Shown: piece after piece, positions 34,926 to 46,346 of the stretch
Layout of the letters: each line of letters starts with the position of its first letter
Position numbering within the stretch: position 1 is the first letter of the stretch
From: Haliclystus octoradiatus
Taxonomy: Eukaryota; Cnidaria; Staurozoa; Stauromedusae; Haliclystidae
NCBI GenBank assembly: GCA_916610825.1
Contig: OU744446.1
Location: 14,814,538 to 14,878,537 of the forward strand
Reading direction: 5' to 3'
DNA length: 64,000 nucleotides
Notes under the pieces: generated by a model
The model's database searches: none
Seen by the model: only the letters and a program-made list of their open reading frames with translations
What the model was told of the DNA's origin: nothing
Translations under genes and position numbers: made by a program

Positions 34926-37900
34926 ATGGTGTCTATCAGTTACCAAGCCTTTCTTCTGATGCTATTTTATGACGTTTATGCCGGAGAATTTTGCCAACAA
35001 GTCGACGACGAGGTAGAGAAGCAAATCCATGCAAGTAGTTCATCTATTACAAAAACATATGCTCTGATTGAAATGATCACCACAATTTCTCGTACCACAT
35101 GCTCGCATCACTGTGGACTTCGAGACACATGTAACGGAGTTAAATATACTAAAAAAGAATCTGCAAATAACTGCAATTTATATCAGTCCGTATTAAACGA
35201 AGATGCCAATCAGTTAATTGAAAATGATAACATTGAACAATTTATAAGAGTAAGTAATTCTCAAGTGATAATTATGCTTATACATTTAGTTCACTACAAA
35301 ATATTCCTCAAACTCTAACATAGCTACATAGCACTCTAATCCGGTTTGCACGGTTCATGAATGGTGACCTACAGGAAAATTATTCAAGTTCCGCACTTGA
35401 TCACTTTTGAACATGATTTTTCATTTTATTTCGTGAGAAATCTGTATTATATTTATCATAATTATATGCCATATAGCTAGATCTAATCACTTTCTATGTA
35501 AGATATAATTTGTTTTTAAACTGCTCAGGTTGAATTTTTGAAATTAATACAGAAATCGATTGTTATATCAGAGATTCATAGCATTACATAGGTATGCTGA
35601 GTTATCTTGTATTGTAGTATTTCATTACACTATTGTTATTACCATTTTTATCTGCTGAGATTAGTTAGGTGAATTTCTAAAGATGATTAACTATTTAAAA
35701 ATGTGCTCCAAGACTTTATAACGTTTATAATATTTGATAAATTTAAGATTTTTATAATTCAGGTTGATGAAATTTGCTCTATTGACCTACCAAGTAAGTA
35801 GTTAATGATTTTCTTAAAGTTAAAAAGCTGTATAATAGCTTCTGTCTGTCCGAAGATTAACCCGTAACAGATCAAAAATGGAGTTATAACATCATAATCA
35901 GAAGATTGAAAAATAATCATAAGATTTTAATTGAAAAATTCTTCGCAGCTCATGGTGGCTGGTCAGAATGGTTCGTTGGACAATGTTCAGTTTCATGTGG
36001 TGGTGGTAGCCTAACATCAACTAGGTCTTGCGACAATCCAGCTCCAAAAAATGGTGGGATCAATTGTTATGGGTCTTCCTTTGACACAAAATCATGTCAA
36101 CCACTTCCATGCCCAGGTAAGCTACATGAAAATCATCGTTTTATTATAGCAAATGAATGAGTGTGTGAGCGCACTGGTAGATCAATGGCAGAGTGAACAT
36201 ATCATGTAAGAGAGATTGCAGGCTTCCATTTCTCATCCATGCATTCATGATTTGTCTGTCAATTCGTATCGTCCTTCAAATAAAACAAGCCCTTGTGTAA
36301 TTTTACATTGTCTAATAGAAAGGAGCTGAAAAAGTAGGTTTCATTTTTTGTTTCACTTGTAATGCTAATTGAATAATGATCAAGAATATATTAAGAAGTT
36401 TTCTTTCGGTGAATAAATAATTCATTATTTCGATGACGAATCCTCAATCCGACATCTTCGGTCAAAACGTAACCTCTAAAAAATATAGACAAGCAGATAG
36501 ATCTCTTTTGTAAATAAAATGTAAAAAAATATCTTCGTATATAGAGAAAATACCATTATAGGCTAAGGTTATGGTTACGCAAAAAATGTACATTAAATCG
36601 AATACCAGTATGCTGATATTTTATGCGAATAAACTCCAGGGAGAAAATCTTCATATTTGTCAATTACTTAGACAAAACTTGGTTAATAGATATAAAAATA
36701 ACAGATGAATCATCATTTTCATTGTCATTTATTAAGAAATCTTTAGGGTCAGATAGAAAACTTTTTTGCAAAGGACTTCTTGATATGGGTAGGTAAACTT
36801 ATAATTTTTCTAGTTTATAATACATCTATTAGTAGTGTTATATTATTACCACATAAATACTATATGTTAAAATGATAATTGTGTAATTACTGTATTTTCT
36901 TGAAATAGTAACCAGAAAATTTTCGATAGTCTAAACTATATAGCTGTTGTAATAAAATCATATCCCGTGTGGATTACTATGAATATTCTCTGTCATAGGA
37001 AAGCATTTCAGCGTTAATCACTTAATCTTATAGATTGATGTCATTTCACAATCATAATTGCATACCTATACAAATGCCTCGTCCTCCTTAGTAATCTTTT
37101 GTCGGGAATTAAATGTTTCCACAACAAATAATTCTCATCAACGCGCTGTCTTCCATAGACGAACGTTTATACAAAGTCAATACTCCAGCATTTAGTAGCG
37201 TAGCATATATTTCTTATATTTGTTGCTTGATTATACAGTTGTATTCATACGTTTGATCTCGATGATCCTCACATATATACTAATGCTACAATTCCTTACA
37301 AGTTTTAGTTGAGTTACTTTTATACTAATTTATGTTACTAGTTATAGAATGAGATATAATAATTAAGAATGTTCTAGATTGCATGACAGCGTCATAGTCA
37401 GAATCGAGTTTTCCAGTTCTGTCTTTAAATAGGATAGTGAAGACGTCAATCTTGTAGAATAATAAAAGCAATTTGATGACGTTAACTTGAACTATGACCC
37501 TGCCTTCCATTCCGCTGTCGCTTCTAGAAAATTCCATCTTGCAATTTCCGTCACTTTAAATTAAATTTAGACAGTGTAAATATAAATAGTTATTTTAAGC
37601 ACTCTTATTATGCTGCATATCACTTTGACTTGCCCAAGTCTCACATTTACATTGACGATTTTGATATGTTGGTAAGTGACTCCACTTACCGCTTACCACT
37701 CGTCAAATTGCGGCATATCAAAGCGGGACATATATATCTCATTTGATTGAATATCCAAAAGCTATTTTTAAAAACATTTGAGTTAACGTTGCTTTTTCAC
37801 ATTTCCAGCTTGTTCTTACGAAACAAGCTGCCATCTTTAAATTGCTTTTTTTTACAAAAATGGCTAATTATAAATTCAAAATGGGGCTACTGTCGCGAAC

Positions 37901-40900
37901 CCCCTTAAATGCCTGCATAATTTTCCTCTGCTTGGTTTATGGAAAAAAACAATGGTTAATTTTTCATACAAATAATTAAACGAAAAATGAAAAAACCTCC
38001 AGATGAAACGATACAAATGAATTTCAGAACATTATACTTTACATCGTTGAAGTACATTAAATTAGAAAAGCTTTTATTACTAAATCAACTCTCAATCGAA
38101 TAAACCCATTCCTCATTCTCTTATCTGTGCATTATTTTAGCTTCCACTATAATCGCATTGTAATTGCACGCTAGGCCGAATTTTTGATGATGTTTTCTAA
38201 TATAATTAATATATGCATAACGAAATAGATACTTTAAATCTATTTTCACCTAATAATTATATTGAAAAAGTGTCCATTTTTTTGCCTCTGCATTTAGAAT
38301 ACTTTTTACTAAATTGCATCATTGCATTAGGTAATGTTATGTTGAAAGACTTGAGTATCTATTGTACTTGATTTTCCCTTTGTTCCAGTAAATGGTGGGT
38401 GGTCTGAATGGACTCCTGCGGAGATATGCTCCATGCCGTGTAATGGTGGTACTCAACTAGAAACAAGGTTATGCAATAGCCCTGCTCCTGAAGATGGTGG
38501 AGCAGATTGTGGAGTAGAATACAATAGAACATCATCATGTAATGAAGGTGCATGTGGAGGTAATGTTAGGTTTAATGTGAATCAAATTACTCTGAAGTTG
38601 AACAACTATAGATTATATATAAAACATGAATTCAATTTTGATTTATCTCTCAGTAATATTTCATTACTTTATAATAATAATTATTATTATCAATATTTTC
38701 TTTTTTCTCTACTCCCTTAACTTCTCGAATTTTCAAAAAGTCATTAAATTTTGTGAAATTTTGCTTGAAAACAGTCTTCATTTGTTTGTTTAGTGAATGT
38801 TCTATTATTTTATATTGTTTTTTTTCCTAAAATCTAAAGTTTTAACATTCACTATTTATCTGTCTGAAGGATTATTCAATCAATCAATCAATTTATTTTA
38901 TTTTCAATCCTCGTTACCGACTGATAAATATACAGTTGCCTTAAAGGCATGTTTTACTGGAAACAGAGACTACAAAGATACGCAGTTAGAAACAATCCAG
39001 CATTAAAATTTAAAATAATTCATTTACATTTCTATTTACATTTACTTATCTACCTGTGCTTGTCAATTGTCTAATAAACGTATAAACTAGAGCAATATGT
39101 GTTGTAGGTGATTCAAATACTAATATTGTTTTTATTCAAGAAGGTTATGATACGAAGGTAGGTTGATGTCGTTCAATTGAGATCTCAGTGCGTTTGTGGT
39201 TTTAATATTTTGTATGCCATCTTTTATGCATAGCGTGTTGTACATTCTAGATGCTGTGAACTTTATTGACTTTTTATCAAAATTGGTTTTATATGATGGT
39301 ACTCTAATATCACCTCGTTTTGAGGCTCTGGTTTTTCCATGAGAGATTGTCTTAAATAATTCAGAAATGTATGTAGGAGCATTTCCTTGTTTACATTGCC
39401 AACACATTTCAATGGCTGCTCGGAGGCTGTTTTGTCTGAGGGTTGGTTGTTTCAAACCCAAGATTTCGAAGCATCGTGCCGATGGTGTGTTAAATGGAAA
39501 TCCAAAGGCAAACCTAACAGATCTACATAGTTCACGGTCAATTCGTTCTTGTTCAGACTTGGATATGCTGCATAACAATGAATTTGCATATGAGAAATGA
39601 GGCATGATGAACGCATTGAACAGAGTTATTTTAGTTCCTTCGTCTAGTGCATGTCTTAATCTTGCCAGACAGGAAGATTTTTGGTAAACTTTTCTTATCA
39701 TCTCATCAATGTGTATGGCATAACTCAATTTGCAATCCAGTGTTACTCCTAGTAGCTTGACGTGATTAGAAAGTGGTATTGCAACATAGTTGATAGTAAT
39801 AGTTGGTGTTGACGAGCCTAATAAAATGCATTGTGTTTGGTTAGCATTAACTAGCAATCTATTATCTGTAAACCATGTGAATAGTGTATCTAGATCAGCA
39901 TTAAGTTCACTCTCCAGCATATTTGAATTACGATTGGAATGATAGACCGCAGTGTCATCAGCGTACTGTCTTATTTGGCGATGCCGTATGAATAAGTTGA
40001 TGTCGTTTGTAAATATATTGAACAGCAAGGGGCCTAGGATGCCCCCTTGTGGTACTCCAGATGTAACATTTTGCCATTCTGACAGATATCCATTGACTTT
40101 TACACATTGTCTACGGTTACATAGGTAGGATTGAAATAGTGCGATGGAATCTTGAAACCGTAGGAGAAACCGTAGGCATTTAATTTAGCAAGAAGTAGCA
40201 TATGGTCCACAGTGTCAAATGCTTTACTGAGGTCTACTGCAACAATTGAAGCGTGTTCTTTGTTATCAAGTGAAATACGGATGTCTTCTGTTACCCTCAT
40301 CAAGGCTGATGTTCATGAATGACCCTTCAGATAACCCGAAAGGGATGAAGACCATAACCTGTGTTCTAACATGTGGAGTCGTGCTTGATCGTCCAGTAAT
40401 CGTTCGAGGACTTTGGAAATTGCCACTAATAAGGTAATTGGCCGGTAGATATTCACAAGTAGTGGGTCTTTTGCCTTGAAAATAGGGGCAACCATACCGT
40501 CTTTCCAGTGATTCGTGTAAAGACTGAGCTCGCTACAGATGTTGAAAAGTTGACTGAGTGGCCATGACAAAGCATTACGGCATGTTTTCAGTAACCAATT
40601 TGGTAGACCATCTCTACCAGGAGACGTCTTATCCTTGAGATTGGCAAGAACTGTCCAAACATTTGTTTGTGAGACTTTTTTAAATTTGAATTTGAATTGA
40701 CTTGTGTGTTTGTCGACAAGATTGTCTTTGATTGCTAAGACGGAAGGATGGTGGTCGTAGTTGGTTGTAGGAGAAGGCGGGATTGACATGGAAGATATGA
40801 AAAAGACATTTAGTATGTTGGCCACAGTTGATGGATCAGAATTCAAGCGGTTGTTTTTATGGATGGTGATGTCTGCTTTACATTAATTTTTCAGCATAGG

Positions 40901-43900
40901 CCTCATTTTCTTCCAAAAATCGGCTGGATTCTTGTTTTCTTGTTAGATGATATTTTTTAATAAATGACCTAACTTCTGCTCTTCTCACGGTTGAAGCTGT
41001 TCGTTTTGCTTGCAGATATTTAATTTTGTGAGGTTTAGACTTGGTTTTGATGAATTTATTGAATGATAAGTTTCTTGCTTTGATACATTTGAGAAGTCTA
41101 CTTGTTAGCCAAGGCGGAGAATCAGCTTTTAGTATTCTAGATTTGGTGGGGCAATGAACTTCAAGGACTCGTAAAATCTCCTTTTCCATTTCCTGACTAA
41201 TTTTCATTTATTCAATTATTTTCATTATTATTATCAACACTTAAAAATTTTTTAAGTTGTGATTTATAATAAAAACGTGTAATGGAGTCAATGTTTTTTA
41301 ATCTTTGAATTTTTCTTTGAGTTATAAAGTTAAAATATTTTCCCTTGCATGTTCATTACACCTTATTGATTTGCCTCACTCTGATTTATTGATACTGAAG
41401 TGAATTTGAGGCTGGTAAAGCACATGATAGAAAATGGCGCTATTAAAGATGTAGCCAATGTAGCCAAGAGGGAAACTTTAAATTTACATTATAAGACATA
41501 TAATATAGTGAATAATTATTAATAAAAACAATGGTTAGGGCTGTTTTTTGTATATAGTTGATTCAGTCTTAATATCTTTGTCAAATTTACCCCTTTATCA
41601 TTGAAAAGTAAAAAGCTGTGCCAACAAAAGTAATTGATATATAATATGGTATCGCATAACCGCTATGATAAATTATAGTAATGCTCTTTATTAACCTAAG
41701 ATGCGACATTGCAGATTAATTTCAACATATTTCATGGCAAATAGGCCTCGATAATCAATGTGTGACGATATGCTAGAGCTGCTCCCAATGCATTTTTCTC
41801 TGGAAAATTCCATCCACCATCAAAAGATCATACTCCTTTGATGTCTTGGATCAAATCAAGGCTCAGTTGGTATTCGGGAGACCTGAGCCACAGTCGATCC
41901 TGGCTGCCTTTCCATCTTGGCTAACCTGAACTATGATATTAAGAACGGGTTCATATGCCCATTATTTGGATTAGCATTATTTCATCATCATGTTATAATA
42001 TTTTAACTCGTTTCTAATTATCCATATTATCCATAAATATCCAAATCACGCACGGCTTGTGCTTTTTACAAGCAGTAAAAACAATGAGCATTCGATAAGT
42101 TAATAAAATAATCTAGATATATATGCAATACCAATGTATAATAAAATCATAACTACATTTGCATAAATCTTCATCAGCTGCTACAATACACTTAACTGTT
42201 GCTCCGATCGAAATATAACTGTAATTGTCTTTGCTATTGATGTGATTAATACTTTTAGTAAGTCGTACATAAGTGTGAATGAAGTTCCATTATTTTTATT
42301 TTTGAGTTTAATTTGTTATGCTATTCTATGAGATAATACTGCAAACATTTAAAATGTTAACTGTTCAAAAATAATAGAGGATGTAAATTTTCATGATTCA
42401 TTTTATTGTTTAGCTAATCCGTAAAATATCTTAAATTTGTAAGTTCAAAAAACTATATCTACAATTTGCCACTCACCCTCTCAGCTAGAATATATAAAAG
42501 TCAATGCAAAAGCGATTTAAATTTCCAATATTTTTGAATAAAACCCCCCCCCAAAAAAAAAATTGATAATTTCTTTCATTTATGCAGAGGTATTTCATCT
42601 CAGAAATTGTATCCTGTTGGACGGCTCAAACAATGCCGTTTTAGTCAGTGGCGGATCCAGGGGGCGCGACAGGGGCAAGCGCACCCGTCAGATTTTTAAA
42701 CTGTTTGATGGCGCCGTGGCTGTTGTTTTGCTTTCATTCTTTACGAAAACAATAACTGAGAAAACGACTTGTAAATGAAATTCATCCTGAGTACGTCATC
42801 TTTTTCGTAGCAGATTGGAAGTAGAAGTGCGATTGTTATAATAATGGTATGATTGGACACTAGACTAGAAGGAAGTCAACTTAATTTGACCTATCAACGA
42901 CACTGATTTCGCTACCGCGGAAGTAGAGCATCCAATAGATTGCTTTGATTTCGCTCCCCTCAGATGACGTAGCCTTCAAAGAATTTAGCTATGAACCAAT
43001 GATAATGCTCTATTTCACATTCCTGGCATAATTCGCCCCCCTCGGCCCCCGTGAATAACAAAACTTGTCTTGCTTACTGTCCTGCTTGTACTTTCTTTTC
43101 TCTTTTTGTTATTTTTAAACCCTTGAATCAGTCATCGTCATCTAGCCTCCTTTTGTTAATTAACTTAATCACAAATGGCGCTTAGCGAAGGATTAAGTTC
43201 ATAATCATTGTTGGAAGTTTAAAATATTTAAATTTTGGCGATCTACCTCAAGATAAAACTGAAGCAGTTTGAAAACATATACTCCAAGGAGATTATTTCA
43301 CATGAGTTCAAGGTGTCATTTTATTTGAACGATGCTGGTAGAAGTTTGTGAATTTTCGGAGTTGCAGTTTGCATCGTCAGAGACGAGAGAGCAAACTCAT
43401 AAACTCATAAGGTCATCTCAAATTTGGTGGAAACTTATCTTGGTATCATGATTCACAAGGCATCCTTATCCAAACTCTGGAAATACTAAACAAGACAAAT
43501 GTTCTTCTCTCTACAGGGTACATTGTTTATATTTGTATTTACTATTTTCTTACAAATGCTGATAATTTAACTTACTTGTTTTTCTTGGTTACAACATTTT
43601 TTGTCGCTGTAAATTTGGAATAACTATGAGATAGAACATACTTTGTAGCTACTTGAAAGTCCGATTTGGATATGCAAAAACGATACTACAGGCATCCTAA
43701 GAGGTTTCAAATTTCAAAAATTTTCCGGGGGGCATGCCCACGGACCCCCCTAGATGGACGGGGCTTCGCCCCTCTACCCCAGAATTCTTGCACCCCTCAC
43801 ATTTATGGCTGGATCCGCCCCTGGTTTTAGTTGTAGCACCGGTTGTAGCATTTTCAAAGCTGTTGAGAAAAGAGATACGTTATAAAATGAACTTCAATCA

Positions 43901-45315
43901 TACATCGTAGAGTATATACTTGTATAGTAATTTACCGAAACATTCAAAGTATACCCGAGTAAAACAATAATATTAAATAGTATAATATGGATAAATATAT
44001 CAATGTGTTACTGAATTACCTTACGTTATCCAACTGCTTATTTAAATTTTAGGTGTAGCAAATCTTGGGAAAGGAAAACAATGTGTTCAAAGTACTACAT
44101 TTACAGGCAGCACTTATGCCGGTTGTGATGTTTCAGTCGACGGAAACCCAAATCCAGATTGGGGTGCAGGACAGTCATGCAGTGGTACAAACTTTGAGCA
44201 GAATGCATGGTGGCAACTTGATCTTGAGATTGCATACTTCATCTCATTTGTCAGGATCGTCGCGAGGGGTGACTGCTGCCAAGATCGTTTCAACAACATC
44301 AACATATATGCACATATGCTATCGCATTTGGCAGATTCTGGAATGAAGTGAGTTTTCTATACTTTTATATATTACATTATGAAATGATTGCGATTGCATC
44401 TATAAATAGTGATGGCAATTAGAAGCTTTTGTTGCTGGTAAAACATGTGTGAAAAAATTCTAGTTCTCCTATTTAATATAATTTAATTTAATGATATAAC
44501 TAATCGCAATTACTTGCCTTATCCAATGAAGTGAAAAGCAATTGGAAAACAAATATTGTTAACCATCAGTTTTTGTTTTTATCTTTTTTGAACGATACTG
44601 ATTTCGGACAAATAAAGTGATTTGGGATATAACCAAGTTTTGAGTAATCTGAAGAACTGTTATGATTTAGGGTTAAATCTATGTTGATGATAAGCCAATC
44701 AGACTATTGTGAAGGTTTTTCTTTTATTCCCGCTTGTCATGTCTAAAACGAAAACCAATGCCATCGGTTATTCTCCACAATCTAATCAAAAGCCAAGCAT
44801 GTTATTGTTTATCAGCTGAAAAACGTCCGGAAAGTAAAGCTTATTGAAAAAATAATAAAACAATCTTGAATATCGGTATCTCAAATTAACATTTATGTGA
44901 ACAGTCAATCTATGAATTCACATGTATTACGAGGGGGATTACATCAACGATGTTCAAAGCATTTTGCTAGTTACAAATTTATTACAGTTACATGTGTAGT
45001 AGCTACATGTCCAATTTTATAAAAATATATTTATGGTAATTCTGCATAGTATTTATTTCAACTTTGTATTCTTAATGGTTGTCACAGATATTAATAAACG
45101 CGTATGAAACATACAGAAGTATGCTTATTAGAAAAAATAGATTTATTGAAAACATTCTATTAACTTTCAGGTGCTACGGTGACATCATGACTTCGATAAA
45201 AATAGCACGTTCATACGCGTGTACTCAACCAACGTATGGCAGATATCTTGTAATCAAGAAAGAGACTCCAGGACAGCTTGAGATGTGCGAAGTTTCAGTT
45301 TATGTATTTCAATAG
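34926..45315 (+). CDS. Gene 2: PAN-TSP1-TSP1-F-type lectin secreted protein (377 aa, six exons)
   Basis: Exons are 34926-35249, 35763-35793, 35949-36116, 38389-38559, 44053-44347 and 45171-45315; all phases match and the total is 1134 bases. Residues 1-19 are a signal peptide and 20-118 a PAN/apple-like domain with six Cys (TTCSHHCGLRDTC core). Residues 119-174 and 175-231 are TSP1 repeats (GGWSEW, six Cys each). Residues 232-377 are an F-type lectin (AWWQLDLE, RGDCCQDR, LEMCEVSVYV). The start ATG has a good context (cacaATGG). The binding-site His is Gly (CSGT), so classical fucose binding is doubtful. Intron 4 (5.5 kb) holds a LINE, a SINE and a hAT element. The role is inferred to be extracellular recognition or matrix binding. 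Confidence 0.88.
39132..40028 (-). pseudogene. LINE C RT catalytic box to C-terminus
   Basis: IRQYADDTAVYHS is the catalytic box and VKLLGVTLDCKLSY the next block. The C-terminal part reads LARLRHAL, FSYANSLLCSISK, and ends FTASRMYNTLC with an intact tail. This is the best-preserved part, about 298 residues without a stop. Confidence 0.88.
40100..40303 (-). pseudogene. LINE C RT, palm block A
   Basis: SIVAVDLSKAFDTVDHMLLL is the first catalytic Asp block. A frameshift near 40120 hides the join to the next part: from 40100 to 40028 the strand encodes SGVPQGGILGPLLFN, continuous with the frame below. Confidence 0.8.
40313..41207 (-). pseudogene. LINE C linker and N-terminal RT blocks
   Basis: 41207-40878 (KADSPPWLTSRLLKCIKARN) and 40846-40313 (LKDKTSPGRDGLPNWLLK, HWKDGMVAPIFKAKD, YRPITLLVAISKVLERLL) are consecutive RT-proximal blocks separated by a stop. 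The reading leaves this frame near 40313. Confidence 0.8.
41660..41935 (-). mobile_element. tRNA-derived SINE, copy 2 (antisense in gene 2 intron)
   Basis: On the - strand, after a TTAGCCAAGATGG box-A-like start, the body shares GCCATGAAATATGTTGAAAT and AATAAAGAGC with the SINE at 61707-62078, with about one difference per eight bases in the blocks compared. The box B region is degenerate. Confidence 0.7.
42646..43823. mobile_element. Non-autonomous hAT-type transposon
   Basis: The ends CAGTGGCGGATCCAG (left) and CAGGGGCGGATCCAG (right, inverted) differ at one base. The flanks carry a perfect 8-base duplication, GTTTTAGT, at 42638-42645 and 43824-43831. Eight-base duplications and CAG termini are typical of hAT. 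No transposase ORF is seen in the 1178 bases. It is intronic in gene 2. Confidence 0.9.
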
Positions 45316-45563
45316 AAACGTAACCGTATAAAGGAGGGAATCTTTCCATTTAATTGATCACAATGCAATGCAATTTCACAATTATTTCACACATTGTGTA
45401 TAAAACAATGGTGTACAGCAATCTGCCATCGTGGGATCAAATTCCAAATATCAGTAACACAAAATGTTATAAGGAACTAAGAAACGTGAAATTCAACTGG
45501 GCACCTCCCATTTTTACATAATAATAAACTTCGTAATGTCTATATTTTATTGTGAAATTTAAA

Positions 45564-45569
45564 AATAAA
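45564..45569 (+). terminator. Polyadenylation signal of gene 2
   Basis: AATAAA about 250 bases after the stop codon; it is the first good match downstream. Confidence 0.45.
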
Positions 45570-46274
45570 ATTTATCAGAAGGAAACTTTTGTTCTATTGT
45601 TCCAAACCTCCGTAAGCCCTGGGCAAACGACGACAACATTACACAACAAAATTTGTTTTATACCAGGTGTGTGTGCTTTTCGTGTTTTGAAGCAGTCATT
45701 TTAAGATCAGCTAAACTCAGAGTGTCATGACTCATATTAAAAGGAAGACACAGAGATGCCACAACATAAAAGGGTTCGATAAATCTCGAAAAAAATCATT
45801 CGAACCGAATGACGAAGAATTTCGATACACTGATCTATATAACAGTCTTTATATACATAGATCAGTGGTTCGATAATACATATCCTTGGAAAATGTTTGC
45901 TCACCATCAAACACAATGCAACAAATAAAATACACGATGCAACACATCAGACAAAATGGAGGATTTTCGAAGGATTTAAAATTCATGCAAATATTGCTGG
46001 CGTTTGCGAAGGGCTTCAACGTAAAAAACAAATATAGACGTTTGACAAATAAAATTGAAAATGTGGAATTCAAAATACGATATTGTACAATTAAATCGTT
46101 CCAGAAGAATTTGAAATAAATTATCACGAGATCACATGAAAAGACGAGAGAAGCTATGCATGTAGTGAACATCTAATTGCAGAGCATTATTAAGCTGTAT
46201 CCAGCTCACATAGTTAATATAATGTAAAGATCCCTTGATGCTTGGAAATTCTTCACTTACAGAATATAGATGTG

Positions 46275-46280
46275 TTTATT
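46275..46280 (-). terminator. Polyadenylation signal of gene 4
   Basis: AATAAA on the - strand, about 67 bases beyond the stop codon. Confidence 0.55.
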
Positions 46281-46346
46281 TGAATCAGATTAATATTTCT
46301 TTCTATCTATAATTGGTCATCTTGCATCATAATGGTTCATATTGTA

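Larger units (their letters stand above)
38875..41207 (-). mobile_element. LINE C: 5'-truncated non-LTR retrotransposon in gene 2 intron 4
   Basis: On the - strand it runs from the linker after a missing endonuclease (41207-40878) through RT (40846-39132) and a 3' UTR to a (TTGA)n tail at 38895-38875. Just before the tail, TGCCTT-A-AAGGCA (about 38937-38951) forms a small hairpin, a feature of L2-like 3' ends. It is antisense to gene 2 and wholly intronic. Confidence 0.85.
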
